Source: Alcaligenaceae bacterium (GTDB lineage Bacteria > Pseudomonadota > Gammaproteobacteria > Burkholderiales > Burkholderiaceae_B). From it: a stretch of DNA of 64,000 nucleotides. The notes below the pieces were generated by a model. The model ran no database searches, was not told the DNA's origin, and saw only the letters and a program-made list of their open reading frames with translations. The DNA lies in NCBI GenBank assembly GCA_947378965.1, contig CANCMG010000009.1, positions 1 through 64,000 of the forward strand. Direction: 5' to 3'. Position numbers and translations under genes: made by a program. Within the stretch, counting starts at the first letter, position 1. Every line of letters begins with the position of its first letter. Of this stretch, positions 8,189 to 17,086 are shown piece by piece.

Positions 8189-9229
8189 ATGAGGCCAACA
8201 TTTTTTGAAACTGTGAGGATGCCTTTGAATCCCTTCGTGTTTTATCTGCGCACTCCTTTGAATCCCTTCGTGTTCTATCTGCGCACTCTGTTGTGCTTGT
8301 TGGGCTTACTGTTGGCGTTCGGCGCATCGGCCGACTTTCCAGATAAGCCTATCAAAATTTTGGTGGGGTTCGCACCGGGCGGAGGTTCGGATATCCTCGC
8401 ACGTACCGTTGCGCCGGCGCTTGGTGAGGCGCTCGGGCAGGCGGTTATCGTTGATAATCTTCCGGGGGCCGGCGGTAATCGTGCGATGGCAGAGGTAGCG
8501 CGCGCGAAACCCGATGGCTATACGCTACTAATGGGAACCCCTGGGCTTGCGACCAATGCGAGCCTTTATAGCAATTTGGGCTTTGATCCGCTGATAGCCT
8601 TTGAACCGATCGGGTTAATCGGTAGTGTTCAAAATGTGCTACTCGTACAAAAGGATCTACCCGTGAACTCTGTGGCCGAGTTGATTGCGTATATCAAAGC
8701 CCGACCCGGAAAATTAAATTACGCCTCACCCGGCACGGGTACCTCGCTGCACCTCGCAGGTGAGCTTTTTAAATCTGCAGCGGGCTTGGACATTGTGCAT
8801 GTTCCCTACAAGGGAGGCGGACAGGCCATGACCGATTTAATGTCGGGTCAGGTCGCGGTCATGTTTAATGTGCTGCCCTCAGCACTACCTCAAATCAAGG
8901 CCGGAACAGTGAAAGCACTCGCGGTCACCGGGCGCGAGCGTGCGACTGTCCTACCCGACCTGCCCACGATGATTGGCTCTGGTGTAGCCAATTACACGGC
9001 GTTTACCTGGAACGGTCTTTTAGCGCCTAGCGCCACGCCTAACCAGGTGATTCAGGTCATCAATCAGGCAATACAAAAAGTATTAGCCAGCCCCGAAATG
9101 GCAAAGCGCTACGCATCGATTGGAACTGACGTGATGTCTGGTACGCCAGACACCTTCAAGGTACTCATTCAAGATGAGACCAAAAAATGGCGACAAATCA
9201 TAGAAAGCAATGGTTTGAAAGCCGAATAG
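8189..9229 (+). CDS. Bug/TctC-family substrate-binding protein with a duplicated signal-peptide segment
   Basis: A receptor of up to 346 residues. The start is uncertain: ATG 8189 gives the longest form, while ATG 8219 begins exactly at 'MPLNPFVFYLRT' and gives a more normal 336 residues. Residues PLNPFVFYLRT occur twice in a row before the hydrophobic core 'LLCLLGLLLAFGASA', encoded by a 33-bp tandem duplication. The mature part is ordinary: 'ILVGFAPGGGSDILARTV', 'PDGYTLLMG', 'VHVPYKGGGQAM'. It is divergent from the 2OG-oxygenase gene and precedes the deacetylase series. Confidence 0.92.
   Translation: MRPTFFETVRMPLNPFVFYLRTPLNPFVFYLRTLLCLLGLLLAFGASADFPDKPIKILVGFAPGGGSDILARTVAPALGEALGQAVIVDNLPGAGGNRAMAEVARAKPDGYTLLMGTPGLATNASLYSNLGFDPLIAFEPIGLIGSVQNVLLVQKDLPVNSVAELIAYIKARPGKLNYASPGTGTSLHLAGELFKSAAGLDIVHVPYKGGGQAMTDLMSGQVAVMFNVLPSALPQIKAGTVKALAVTGRERATVLPDLPTMIGSGVANYTAFTWNGLLAPSATPNQVIQVINQAIQKVLASPEMAKRYASIGTDVMSGTPDTFKVLIQDETKKWRQIIESNGLKAE
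8222..8287 (+). repeat. 33-bp tandem duplication (2 copies) inside a signal-peptide coding region
   Basis: Bases 8222-8254 and 8255-8287 differ at a single position (t/c in the tat/cta stretch). The period of 33 keeps the reading frame and duplicates 11 residues. The near identity indicates a recent event. Confidence 0.95.
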
Positions 9230-9309
9230 ACGTCTCTCACAGACGAACCAATCGCTCGCAAGTATGGCGAAGGCGAGCGGGATAACGTCGTTAAACATCA
9301 ACAAAGTCA

Positions 9310-10227
9310 ATGATCATGCAACCACAACGCTACGGCCCTTTTCCTTACACGCCTATCCATGCACGTCCCAAGCTGGTTTGGCCGAACAATGCTCGCATTG
9401 CTGTTTGGATCAATCCAAACATTGAATTTTTTGGGTTGGATGATGTGATGCCAGGCAATACGAACGAGCGTGTTGCGCGAGAGCACGCCAAGATTCCGAA
9501 TGTCCGTAACTGGTCGGTACGCGACTACGGTAATCGCGTTGGAGTCTGGCGCCTTTTCGAGGTTTTAGCGCGTTACAACGCTCGTGCAACAGTGGCGTTG
9601 AACAGTGAGGTCTGCGACCATCACCCTGAAATCATTGAACGTGCGATGCAACTTGATTGGGAGCTGATGGGCCATGGTCAAACCAATGCTCGACGCATCA
9701 ATGAAATGAGCTCAGAACAAGAGCGCGATGCGATTTTCGCTACCGTCGAACGCATTGAGCGCGCCTGTGGGAAAAGGCCGCAAGGCTGGTTAGGCCCCGG
9801 CCTTGCTGAGACTTGGCACACGCTTGAGCATCTGTCTGCCGCAGGCATACGTTACATCTGTGATTGGGTAAACGATGATCAGCCATATACAATGCAGCTT
9901 GGCTCGCCGCCTATGGTGTCGATCCCTTATTCGGTACAAACCAATGATGTGCCTGCATACTTTGACATGAAATGTTCAGTGCCCGAGTTTGAGCGGATGC
10001 TGAAGGATCAGTTTAATGTCTTGTGGCGCGAGGGTGCTGATTCTGGTCGGGTGATGGCAATTGCGGTGCACCCATTCGTGACGGGGCAACCCCATCGAAT
10101 CGGCGCACTTGATGCCGCGTTGGCGCACATCTGCTCGCACGAAGGTGTGTGGCTTGCCACCGGTAGCGAAATCATGGAGCATTATCTGAAATCTGATTAT
10201 GCTAAGGCGATGGGGCAGCCGAGCTAG
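9310..10227 (+). CDS. Polysaccharide-deacetylase-family hydrolase, PuuE allantoinase-like
   Basis: This 305-residue protein carries the NodB-type deacetylase fold in the variant known from PuuE allantoinases and cyclic-imide hydrolases. The diagnostic blocks are 'RDYGNRVGVWRLFEVL', 'ELMGHGQTN', 'GWLGPGLAETWHTLEHL' and 'VMAIAVHPFVTGQPHRI'. The family opens cyclic amides such as allantoin or imides, rather than deacetylating sugars, so a ring-opening role fits the downstream lactam-type enzymes. Two in-frame ATGs (9310, 9316) are possible starts; neither has a clear ribosome-binding site. The last 19 bp including the stop are duplicated immediately downstream (10228-10246). It appears to open the forward series that ends at 21742. 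Confidence 0.88.
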   Translation: MIMQPQRYGPFPYTPIHARPKLVWPNNARIAVWINPNIEFFGLDDVMPGNTNERVAREHAKIPNVRNWSVRDYGNRVGVWRLFEVLARYNARATVALNSEVCDHHPEIIERAMQLDWELMGHGQTNARRINEMSSEQERDAIFATVERIERACGKRPQGWLGPGLAETWHTLEHLSAAGIRYICDWVNDDQPYTMQLGSPPMVSIPYSVQTNDVPAYFDMKCSVPEFERMLKDQFNVLWREGADSGRVMAIAVHPFVTGQPHRIGALDAALAHICSHEGVWLATGSEIMEHYLKSDYAKAMGQPS

Positions 10228-10246
10228 GATGGGGCAGGCGGGCTAG
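10209..10246 (+). repeat. 19-bp tandem duplication of a gene 3' end including its stop codon
   Basis: Bases 10209-10227 (gatggggcagccgagctag, ending with the deacetylase stop) are repeated at 10228-10246 with two changes (c to g, a to g). The second copy is outside the gene. Confidence 0.9.
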
Positions 10247-10280
10247 ACTCTTGTAAGCGTATAAAAATAACGAGACAACA

Positions 10281-11078
10281 TTGAAAATCTACACCTCAAG
10301 CGCAGCAACAATTTACCTGATTGGTAGTGGCGGAATGGGCTTGTCGCATCCCTGTGACTCACACGTATATGTCATTGAAAGTGCCGGTGAGTGTGCAATG
10401 ATTGACGCGGGGAGTGGTGTCAAGCCAGAGAGGCTGTACGAAAGAATGCTTGAAGATGGGATTGATCCTCTGACGATTAAGACCATCATATTGACGCATT
10501 CCCATTGGGATCACAGTCGTGGGGCTGCTTGGGCCAAGCGACTCACTGGCGCCAGACTCGCCGTGCATCAACTGGGCGTCAAAACGATGCAAGACATCCG
10601 ATGGCCGACCTCTCATTTAGAGAAGCACGGAATTCAGTCAGAAGCTGCGCACGTCGAGTGCCCTCTTCAGGATAACGACGTGATCCAGCTCGGTAGGATT
10701 TCTCTTAAGGTGATTCATACACCTGGCCACAGTGATGATTCAATATGCCTCCATACAGACATTGATGGAAAATCAATACTGTTTGGTGGTGACACCTGTT
10801 TTGCTGAAGGTGGTCATGGCACGGTCAATGCTGAAACTAATTTTCGCGCCTACCGTGATTCAGTGAAACGACTGGATGCCATCAAAATCGACGTCTTGTT
10901 GCCTGGACATAAGCATTTTGTGTTGTCTCGCGCGTTCTCGCACATCAGCTTACTTGAACGGAAATTGTCAGGTAGCTGGACTGATGTCGTTCAAACCCGA
11001 GTGCCTTTCTTTCCCACTTGGTGGCTAGAACACGATTCTTCGTTGTACGACGATGCACAACCTGAGGTTCGCTCATGA
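10281..11078 (+). CDS. Metallo-beta-lactamase-fold hydrolase
   Basis: A 265-residue cytoplasmic binuclear metal hydrolase. Metal ligands appear in the canonical order: H73, H75, D77 and H78 in 'LTHSHWDHS', H150 in 'HTPGHSDDS', D171 in 'FGGDTCF' and H210 in 'LLPGHKH'. The arrangement resembles lactonase or glyoxalase-II-like members, so hydrolysis of a lactone, thioester or ring-opened amide is possible. The start is a TTG at 10281, the only one compatible with the '[12 protein letters not shown]' strand. The stop overlaps the next receptor gene as ATGA (11075-11078). It lies 53 bp after the deacetylase. Confidence 0.9.
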   Translation: MKIYTSSAATIYLIGSGGMGLSHPCDSHVYVIESAGECAMIDAGSGVKPERLYERMLEDGIDPLTIKTIILTHSHWDHSRGAAWAKRLTGARLAVHQLGVKTMQDIRWPTSHLEKHGIQSEAAHVECPLQDNDVIQLGRISLKVIHTPGHSDDSICLHTDIDGKSILFGGDTCFAEGGHGTVNAETNFRAYRDSVKRLDAIKIDVLLPGHKHFVLSRAFSHISLLERKLSGSWTDVVQTRVPFFPTWWLEHDSSLYDDAQPEVRS

Positions 11079-12082
11079 CAAGCTTGAAGAGTTTATTGTT
11101 ATACCCAGCACGGCTGAAAAGGGTAAGCAGTCTGATATTTGGCGGTTTGCTGATTTCAACAGGCGTCTTGGCCAGCGCTCAAACCTATCCTTCGCAATCG
11201 ATTCGCTTACTGGTGCCATTTGCTGCAGCGGGCACCAGTGATTTGGTCTCTCGTATCGTTGCAAGTGAGCTCGCGAATCTCTGGAGTGTTCCAGTCATTG
11301 TTGAGAATCGCGCAGGGGCAGGTGGTAACGTTGGTACTGAAATGATTGCCAAGGCTGCACCAGATGGCTACTCGTTGCTGATGGGTACGGTTGCTACACA
11401 TGCGATCAATTCGAGCCTATATAGCAGTTTGCCCTTTGATCACCTTAAAGATTTTTCGCCAGTCAGTCTAGTCGCTTCAACGCCTAGTGTTCTAGAGGTA
11501 AACCTAGCGTTACCAGTCAATTCAGTTCAAGAACTGATTGCCTACGCAAAAAATAATCCTGGGAAGCTAAATTTCGGTTCGGCTGGAAACGGAAGCTCAC
11601 ATCATCTAGCTGGTGAATTGTTCAATACCTTAGCGGGTACAAAAATGGTTCATGTACCTTATCGCGGTACGGCTGCTGCGCTAACAGACGTTGTTGGTGG
11701 TCAAATTCAGCTGGTCTTTGATACATTGCCGTCCTCGATGAGTTTTATCAAGGCGAACAAGCTTAAAGTGCTTGCAGTCACGAGCGCTCAGCGCGACCCA
11801 GCTTTGCCCGACGTGCCTACGATTGCAGAAAGTGGAGTGCCCAATTACGAGGTTGGCTCTTGGTATGGTCTGCTCGTTCCTGCTGGCACACCCAAGCCGA
11901 TTGTGGATAAGCTGGGTCAAGCGATCGCTCATATAGTCCGTATGCCCGAGGTGCGCGCTAAATTGCTTGCGCTTGGTGCGACGCCTGTCGGTAACAGTCC
12001 CCAAGAGTTTGCTGTACATATCCGCAAAGAAACCGATAAATGGTCTGCGGTGATTAAATCGTCGGGTGCAAAGGTTGATTAA
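11075..12082 (+). CDS. Bug/TctC-family substrate-binding protein
   Basis: A receptor of 335 residues with signal segment '[17 protein letters not shown]', first ligand loop '[18 protein letters not shown]' (AAAG instead of the common PPGG), '[13 protein letters not shown]' and '[12 protein letters not shown]' with Arg replacing the usual Lys of PYKG. It is translationally coupled to the metallo-hydrolase by a 4-nt overlap and is followed without any gap by the dehydrogenase ATG at 12083. It is therefore embedded in an enzyme operon. Confidence 0.93.
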   Translation: MTSLKSLLLYPARLKRVSSLIFGGLLISTGVLASAQTYPSQSIRLLVPFAAAGTSDLVSRIVASELANLWSVPVIVENRAGAGGNVGTEMIAKAAPDGYSLLMGTVATHAINSSLYSSLPFDHLKDFSPVSLVASTPSVLEVNLALPVNSVQELIAYAKNNPGKLNFGSAGNGSSHHLAGELFNTLAGTKMVHVPYRGTAAALTDVVGGQIQLVFDTLPSSMSFIKANKLKVLAVTSAQRDPALPDVPTIAESGVPNYEVGSWYGLLVPAGTPKPIVDKLGQAIAHIVRMPEVRAKLLALGATPVGNSPQEFAVHIRKETDKWSAVIKSSGAKVD

Positions 12083-13003
12083 ATGAAAAATGAAAAACAG
12101 TCGGTTGGTTTGATCGGCTTAGGCAATGCAGGAATGGCTCTAGCGCAGTCTCTTGTAGGGACTTTCGAAGTGATTGGCTACGATCGAGATCAAGCGCGTC
12201 GCTTTGTTGCTGAAGAGGCTGGAGTGTCTTTTGCGTCATCGGCGAAACAAGTGTCAGAGCGCTGTCAGATCATCATTCTGTCGTTGCCCACCCCAGCGGC
12301 TTCGCTCGCTGCGGCGGCAGAGCTTGCCCTCGGATCTCTTGCTGGGCGATTAGTGATTGAAAGCAGCACGGTTGGCCCGCACGATATTGATCAGTTGCAA
12401 GAGGCAGTTTCACGACATGGCGGAACCGTCATGGACGCTGCCATTGTGGGGGGCGTGCATAAACTTGCAGCTGGGAAAACGACATTTTTAGTTGGCGCCT
12501 CGCTAGAGGATTTCGAGCGGGCTCGTCCAATATTAGATTGCGCTGCTGAGGAGATTTTTCATTTAGGGATTGCTGGAACAGGGATGCGTGCCAAATTAGT
12601 GAACAATGCCGTCGCACATACGACGATGGTCATGTTGCTCGAGGGTGCTGCACTCGCTGTCAAAGCCGGAGTACCACTTGAGATATTCTATAAACTCATG
12701 AGCCGCGAATCGGGTCTGACGCGCCCCTTGACGCATCGTTTGGGTGAACGGATTCGCGAGCAGAATTTTGAGGGCGGTATGCCGACCGCCAACGCCCGTA
12801 AAGATTCGACCTTGGCGCTCGAGCTTGCCGCCGAACTGGGGGTGCCAATGTTTACGATGCAAGCCTCGCATACCGTATATGAAATAGCCTGCGCACAGCA
12901 GCTTGACCGTCTGGACTATTCTTCGATTTCGAAACTGTTTGAACAGTGGTCACATGTCAGCATGCGTTTTGACACTGCGGGCGAAGATAAAGATGGGGTC
13001 TAA
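12083..13003 (+). CDS. NAD(P)-dependent beta-hydroxyacid dehydrogenase (3-hydroxyisobutyrate dehydrogenase family)
   Basis: A 306-residue oxidoreductase. The N-terminal Rossmann motif is 'GLIGLGNAGMAL' (residues 9-20). The substrate block 'DAAIVGGVHKLAAG' is equivalent to the DAPVSGG motif, and catalytic lysine K171 lies in 'GTGMRAKLVNNAV'. The all-alpha C-terminal domain is complete. The family oxidises 3-hydroxyisobutyrate, tartronate semialdehyde and similar hydroxy acids; the true substrate is not deducible. The start directly abuts the preceding receptor stop. The gene's last 11 bases overlap the start of the glutamate-cyclase-like gene. Confidence 0.92.
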   Translation: MKNEKQSVGLIGLGNAGMALAQSLVGTFEVIGYDRDQARRFVAEEAGVSFASSAKQVSERCQIIILSLPTPAASLAAAAELALGSLAGRLVIESSTVGPHDIDQLQEAVSRHGGTVMDAAIVGGVHKLAAGKTTFLVGASLEDFERARPILDCAAEEIFHLGIAGTGMRAKLVNNAVAHTTMVMLLEGAALAVKAGVPLEIFYKLMSRESGLTRPLTHRLGERIREQNFEGGMPTANARKDSTLALELAAELGVPMFTMQASHTVYEIACAQQLDRLDYSSISKLFEQWSHVSMRFDTAGEDKDGV

Positions 13004-14030
13004 ACCGAATAACGATTGGTACTTTGAGTACTTGGATCGTATTAGTAACCTAGAGTTTAAGAGCAAGCCCTCAATGCAAGGGGGGACTGCGCTACGTTAT
13101 CAAGCTGCTCGCGAGGCCCAAGGTGATCGAGCCCTATGCGGGCAAATTGCTCAAGCGCTTGTGCCCCGTTTGGCAGGCAGTACTGTGCTGTTAATGACAG
13201 GTACAGGAAACCCTGTCTGGCTTGCGCAAGGCGAGACTGATGGGCCGTCTGGTGTGGCTGTACTCACAAGAATTTTCTCAAATCTGGGTGTTCGCACCTG
13301 CGTGTTGTCAGAAAGCCGTTTCTTGCCTGGAATCCAGGCCGCGATTCAGGCAGGGGGTAGTCCTTTGCTGTCGGAGGAGGCTTGGCAAGAGAGAAATAAT
13401 GGCACCTTGCTGTTGGCGTTTCCAGAGGGCGCAGCAGCGGCGCCTCAGTTTGTTGAGCAGCTAATGAATCGTATCCAGGGTATTTCAGCAGCGTTTTTTA
13501 TTGAAAAACCGGGCCCTAACGCAATTGGTATTTTTCATAACAGTAGCGGCAAACCCAAAGATAGCGATTGGGTGGCACATGCACATGTATTGAATGATGA
13601 ATTGCGTAAGCTTGGGGTACTGACGGTGGGTGTGGGGGATGGTGGAAATGAGATTGGCTTTGGACGTATACGAGAGCATCTACTTGAATCGCACCCGTAT
13701 GGCCGAGACTGCGGGTGTCCTTGTCATGGTGGCCTGCTCGATTCTACTGTTGTCGATTTTCAGTTGCCTGCAAGCGTATCGAACTGGGGAGGCTATGCCA
13801 TTGCTGGTGCAATCGCAATAGAACTTAGTCGCTTCAATTTGATGCCGACCTGGTCTGAGGTTGCCCAGACGATTATTGCTCCGACCACGGAAGGCGCTTT
13901 TGATGGCTATAGCGGCCAACCCACTGCAACGGCTGATGGGACATCGCTCGAGGCAAACCAAGCTATTTATGCCTTAATGCTCGAGGCGCTCAGAATGGCT
14001 CAAGAGAGTCGGCAAGGGCCGCTTAAGTGA
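12993..14030 (+). CDS. D-glutamate-cyclase-like protein (DUF4392 / GLUCM C-terminal domain)
   Basis: The protein has 345 residues from ATG 12993; an open frame continues upstream inside the dehydrogenase gene, but this ATG fits the family start. Characteristic blocks are 'LLMTGTGNPVWLAQGETDGP' (E81, D83), 'FFIEKPGPNAIGIFHN' and 'GVGDGGNEIGFGRI' (GDGGNE at 215-220). In mammals the homologous domain interconverts D-glutamate and 5-oxo-D-proline. Here the domain stands alone, without the DUF1445 partner. The 11-nt overlap with the dehydrogenase gene implies coupled translation. A HyuA/HyuB pair of the oxoprolinase superfamily lies 4 kb downstream on the same strand. Activity on another lactam or acidic amino acid is equally possible. 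Confidence 0.85.
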   Translation: MGSKPNNDWYFEYLDRISNLEFKSKPSMQGGTALRYQAAREAQGDRALCGQIAQALVPRLAGSTVLLMTGTGNPVWLAQGETDGPSGVAVLTRIFSNLGVRTCVLSESRFLPGIQAAIQAGGSPLLSEEAWQERNNGTLLLAFPEGAAAAPQFVEQLMNRIQGISAAFFIEKPGPNAIGIFHNSSGKPKDSDWVAHAHVLNDELRKLGVLTVGVGDGGNEIGFGRIREHLLESHPYGRDCGCPCHGGLLDSTVVDFQLPASVSNWGGYAIAGAIAIELSRFNLMPTWSEVAQTIIAPTTEGAFDGYSGQPTATADGTSLEANQAIYALMLEALRMAQESRQGPLK

Positions 14031-14058
14031 CTGTCGATTATCAAGGGCCATATCTCTA

Positions 14059-15036
14059 ATGTTAAGACGTCGCGTCCTAAGCACGATTGTTGCTTTGCCA
14101 TGTATAGCACCATTTTCTCGTTTGGCAAGAGCTGATAGTGTGCTAACAGTCAGGACGATTACCCTAGTGGTGGGCTTTGCTGCAGGAGGCGGTAACGATA
14201 TCGCGGCTCGCTTAATCGCAAAACGCCTTGCCGAAAGAGTGGGGGTACCTGTCACAGTTGAAAATCGCGCTGGCGCAGGAGGCAATATCGCGCATGCCTA
14301 CGTTGCAAATGCGCCAGCCGACGGATCTGTGATTCTAATGGGTTCGATCGGACCGTTAGCGATTGCTCCTCATCTGATGAAATTGAACTACGAGCCACTC
14401 ACTGATTTGACGCCGTTGACGATGGGTTTGGTGTTTCCCAATGTGTTGGTGGTACCGGTTTCGCTTGGTGTGAAAACGCTGGCAGAATTTGTGTCGATGG
14501 CTAAACAGAAGCCTGGTGCTCTCGACTATGCCTCAACGGGTGCAGGCTCATCGTCTCATCTGACAGGCGAGCTCTTTAATAAGAGGGCGGGCGTAGACAT
14601 TACACACGTTCCGTATAAAGGGGGTAGTGCAGCGATGCTGGATTTGCTGGGCGGCAGAATCTCTGCCTATTATTCAAATCCATCAACTGCCGCGCCACAC
14701 ATTGAATCTAAAAAAGTCATTGCACTTGCATCAACCGGCCTGACTCGCGCCCAATCACTCGCACAAGTTCCAACGATTGCTGAGTCGGGCTATCCCGGGT
14801 TTGATGCAGTGAACTGGAATGCCTTTGTAGCGCCTCGCGTAACGTCTAAAAAGATTGTTGGAGCACTGAACGCCGAGTTGGTCGCGATATTGAATTCTCC
14901 CGACATACGCGATCAGCTAGAGAGTCATGGCTTGACCCCTCATCCCGGAACGCCTGAGGAGCTGACGGCGTATATTCATTCTCAGTCTGAGACCTGGGGA
15001 GCCCTGATTCGTGAGCGCAAGATTACGGTCAGTTAG
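14059..15036 (+). CDS. Bug/TctC-family substrate-binding protein
   Basis: A receptor of 325 residues with a short signal peptide starting 'MLRRRVLSTIVALPC' and the first loop 'LVVGFAAGGGNDIAARLI'. It has 'ADGSVILMG' where most relatives have PDGYTLL, so the tyrosine and threonine of that motif are replaced by serine and valine. 'THVPYKGGSAAM' is present. It lies 28 bp after the glutamate-cyclase-like gene and 63 bp before the aldolase. It is the second of three receptors interleaved in this series. Confidence 0.92.
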   Translation: MLRRRVLSTIVALPCIAPFSRLARADSVLTVRTITLVVGFAAGGGNDIAARLIAKRLAERVGVPVTVENRAGAGGNIAHAYVANAPADGSVILMGSIGPLAIAPHLMKLNYEPLTDLTPLTMGLVFPNVLVVPVSLGVKTLAEFVSMAKQKPGALDYASTGAGSSSHLTGELFNKRAGVDITHVPYKGGSAAMLDLLGGRISAYYSNPSTAAPHIESKKVIALASTGLTRAQSLAQVPTIAESGYPGFDAVNWNAFVAPRVTSKKIVGALNAELVAILNSPDIRDQLESHGLTPHPGTPEELTAYIHSQSETWGALIRERKITVS

Positions 15037-15099
15037 TTTTATCAGAACGGTGTCGACGTATGTGCGTTATAACAGGGGTTGTTGATAGGAGTCGTCGAG

Positions 15100-15837
15100 A
15101 TGAGCACGGACATTGAAGAGCTAACAAAAGTTGATTTGGCCGCCTGCTATCGGTTGATGGTTAAGTACGGCATGACCGATATTATTTATAACCACATCAC
15201 CGCTCAGGTGCCAGGTAATGAGAAACTCTTTTTCATTAACGGCTTGGGGCTTCATTACAGTGAAGTCTGTGCCTCTAATCTCTACACCGTCGATCTTGAG
15301 GGCAACATCGTACACAAGCCCGACCTTCCCTATGGCATCTCAAGAGCAGGTTATGTGATCCATAGCGCTATCCATGCGGCAAGAGATGATGTCCGGTGCA
15401 TCATTCACACCCATACGCGCGCAGGTATGGCCGTATCTTCGCTCAAAGAAGGGCTGTTGCCGTTGACACAAACTGCGATGCGATTTTATGAGCGTATCGG
15501 GTATCACGACTATGAAGGCCCGGCGGTTGATAAGGATGAACAAAAGCGGTTGGTCGCGGATCTGGGGTCGCACAACGCGATGATCTTGCGTAATCACGGT
15601 TTACTGACCTGTGGGGCTACGGTCGCCGAAGCTTTTAATCTGATGCTTTGGCTAGAAACTGCCTGTAAGGCGCAAGTCGATACCTTGGCCATGGGTAGAG
15701 AAATTATCGTGCCAGATGTTGCCGTACTGAACCGCACTGCGCGTTTATATGATCCAGATGTGCGGCAATTTGGGCTGTTAGAGTGGGACGCGATGTTACG
15801 ACTGTTAGATCGCGACGACCCAAGTTATCGAGATTGA
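15100..15837 (+). CDS. Class II aldolase/adducin-family protein
   Basis: A 245-residue zinc-dependent aldolase-type protein. ATG 15100 is chosen because 'aggag' at 15087-15091 stands 8 nt upstream; a TTG at 15079 is less likely. Zinc ligands are visible as H103/H105 in 'IIHTHTRAG' and the His of 'RNHGLLTCG'. The glutamate usual in fuculose-phosphate aldolases is replaced ('SRAGYVIHSAIHAA'), as in the adducin-like branch, so decarboxylase or aldolase activity on a non-phosphorylated acid is plausible. It sits between two receptors in the forward series. Confidence 0.88.
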   Translation: MSTDIEELTKVDLAACYRLMVKYGMTDIIYNHITAQVPGNEKLFFINGLGLHYSEVCASNLYTVDLEGNIVHKPDLPYGISRAGYVIHSAIHAARDDVRCIIHTHTRAGMAVSSLKEGLLPLTQTAMRFYERIGYHDYEGPAVDKDEQKRLVADLGSHNAMILRNHGLLTCGATVAEAFNLMLWLETACKAQVDTLAMGREIIVPDVAVLNRTARLYDPDVRQFGLLEWDAMLRLLDRDDPSYRD

Positions 15838-15895
15838 GCAGGAAAGTTATGCACTCGAGTAGAAAAAAAAGAACCACGAGGTAAAAGGATTTATT

Positions 15896-16879
15896 GTGCC
15901 AACAAACTGGTGTTGTTTAAGGGTGCTTGTGAACGCTTTAGCGTTTGTGTGTTGCTGCATGACTCAGGCCGTTTTTGCACAGACCTACCCCAGTCAACCA
16001 GTACGTCTAGTTGTTCCATATCCCCCGGGCGGTACGACCGATATCGTTGCTCGCCAGTACGCTGAGTACTTAACTGCCGCGTTTAAGCAAACGGTTGTGG
16101 TTGAAAACCGCCCTGGCGGCACCACTAATATTGCTGCTGAAGCCGTCGTCAAAAGTCAGCCAGACGGACTGACTTGGCTGTTTTCTGGAGTCAATCAAAC
16201 CATTAATCCTTCTATGGGGCCAGTGCCGTCGTTTGATCTCTTGAAAGTCCTTACGCCGGTTTCCCTCGTAGCGCGGGTGCCGTATGTGGTAGCGGCTAAC
16301 TCAAACGCGCCCTTCAATCGACTCGATCAGTTGCTTTCAATGGCCAAATCTTCGCCGGGTAAATTTACCATCTCGAGTGCGCAACTTGATGTCTATGTCG
16401 AGCTGCTTAAGCAGCGGGCAGGGATTGATTTGCTGCATATACCCTATAAGGGAGGAGCTCCTGCGACGACCGATGCAATCTCAGGGCAAGTTCATATGGT
16501 GTTTGCTTTAGTGCCAGTGCTTTTGCCTCATATCGAAAGTGGTCGATTGAAAGCCATTGCGGTGACCTCAACGAAAAGGCTGCCAATGCTACCGAATACG
16601 TCAACGCTGGTTGAAGCCGGTATCGACTACGACTTGTCGAGTTGGTATGGGGTCTTGGTGCCTAAAGCTACCTCAACGGCAATTGTTGAGCGCATATCCC
16701 AAGTCACGCAACATATCGCCGCAATGCCTTCGTTCGTTGAAAAACTACGTGCACGCGGCGCAGTGGCCGAGGCGAGTTCGCCCAGCGAATTTCACCAACA
16801 AATCGAAAGTGAATTAAAGTTTTGGGCTCAAATCGCAAAGCAGATGCCAAAGCTTGTGGATGAGAGAAAGTTAAACTAA
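15896..16879 (+). CDS. Bug/TctC-family substrate-binding protein
   Basis: A receptor of 327 residues starting at GTG 15896, supported by 'aaaagga' about 6 nt upstream. The signal peptide ends near 'MTQAVFAQ'. The motifs 'LVVPYPPGGTTDIVARQY', 'PDGLTWLFSGVNQT' (tryptophan in place of the common Leu-Leu) and 'LHIPYKGGAPAT' are present. The 207-bp gap after it contains weakly similar segments beginning gttaaa/gttgaaa (16870, 16937, 17006), possibly an old degenerate duplication, and no gene. Confidence 0.92.
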   Translation: MPTNWCCLRVLVNALAFVCCCMTQAVFAQTYPSQPVRLVVPYPPGGTTDIVARQYAEYLTAAFKQTVVVENRPGGTTNIAAEAVVKSQPDGLTWLFSGVNQTINPSMGPVPSFDLLKVLTPVSLVARVPYVVAANSNAPFNRLDQLLSMAKSSPGKFTISSAQLDVYVELLKQRAGIDLLHIPYKGGAPATTDAISGQVHMVFALVPVLLPHIESGRLKAIAVTSTKRLPMLPNTSTLVEAGIDYDLSSWYGVLVPKATSTAIVERISQVTQHIAAMPSFVEKLRARGAVAEASSPSEFHQQIESELKFWAQIAKQMPKLVDERKLN

Positions 16880-17086
16880 GTTGCAGTCCGAGTATTTGAT
16901 TGCAAAGTACTGAATCGTTGGTAGTGCTGATAGAGTTAAAAAAATCAAGTGAACGTGTTGCGTGAGCTTTATGTGTAAAGTTTTCGCGAGAGACTGATTT
17001 TCGAAGTTGAAAAAGAATCAAAGTGACTTGCGGTCTAATTCGTTGTCCAGCAAAAAAAACAGATCTATTTAAAAATAGAGGTAGAG

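Noticed and set aside
9253-9279. Hairpin cgctcgc...gcgagcg after the receptor at 8189 as a terminator
   Set aside because: A 7-bp stem with a 13-nt loop and no T-run. Too weak to call.
12903-12992. Longer form of the glutamate-cyclase-like gene starting at 12903
   Set aside because: The extra 30 residues lie wholly inside the dehydrogenase gene and do not resemble the family. ATG 12993 is preferred.
16880-17086. Degenerate repeats starting gttaaa/gttgaaa after the receptor at 15896
   Set aside because: Similarity is short and needs several gaps. It may be another decayed tail duplication but cannot be separated from AT-rich chance.
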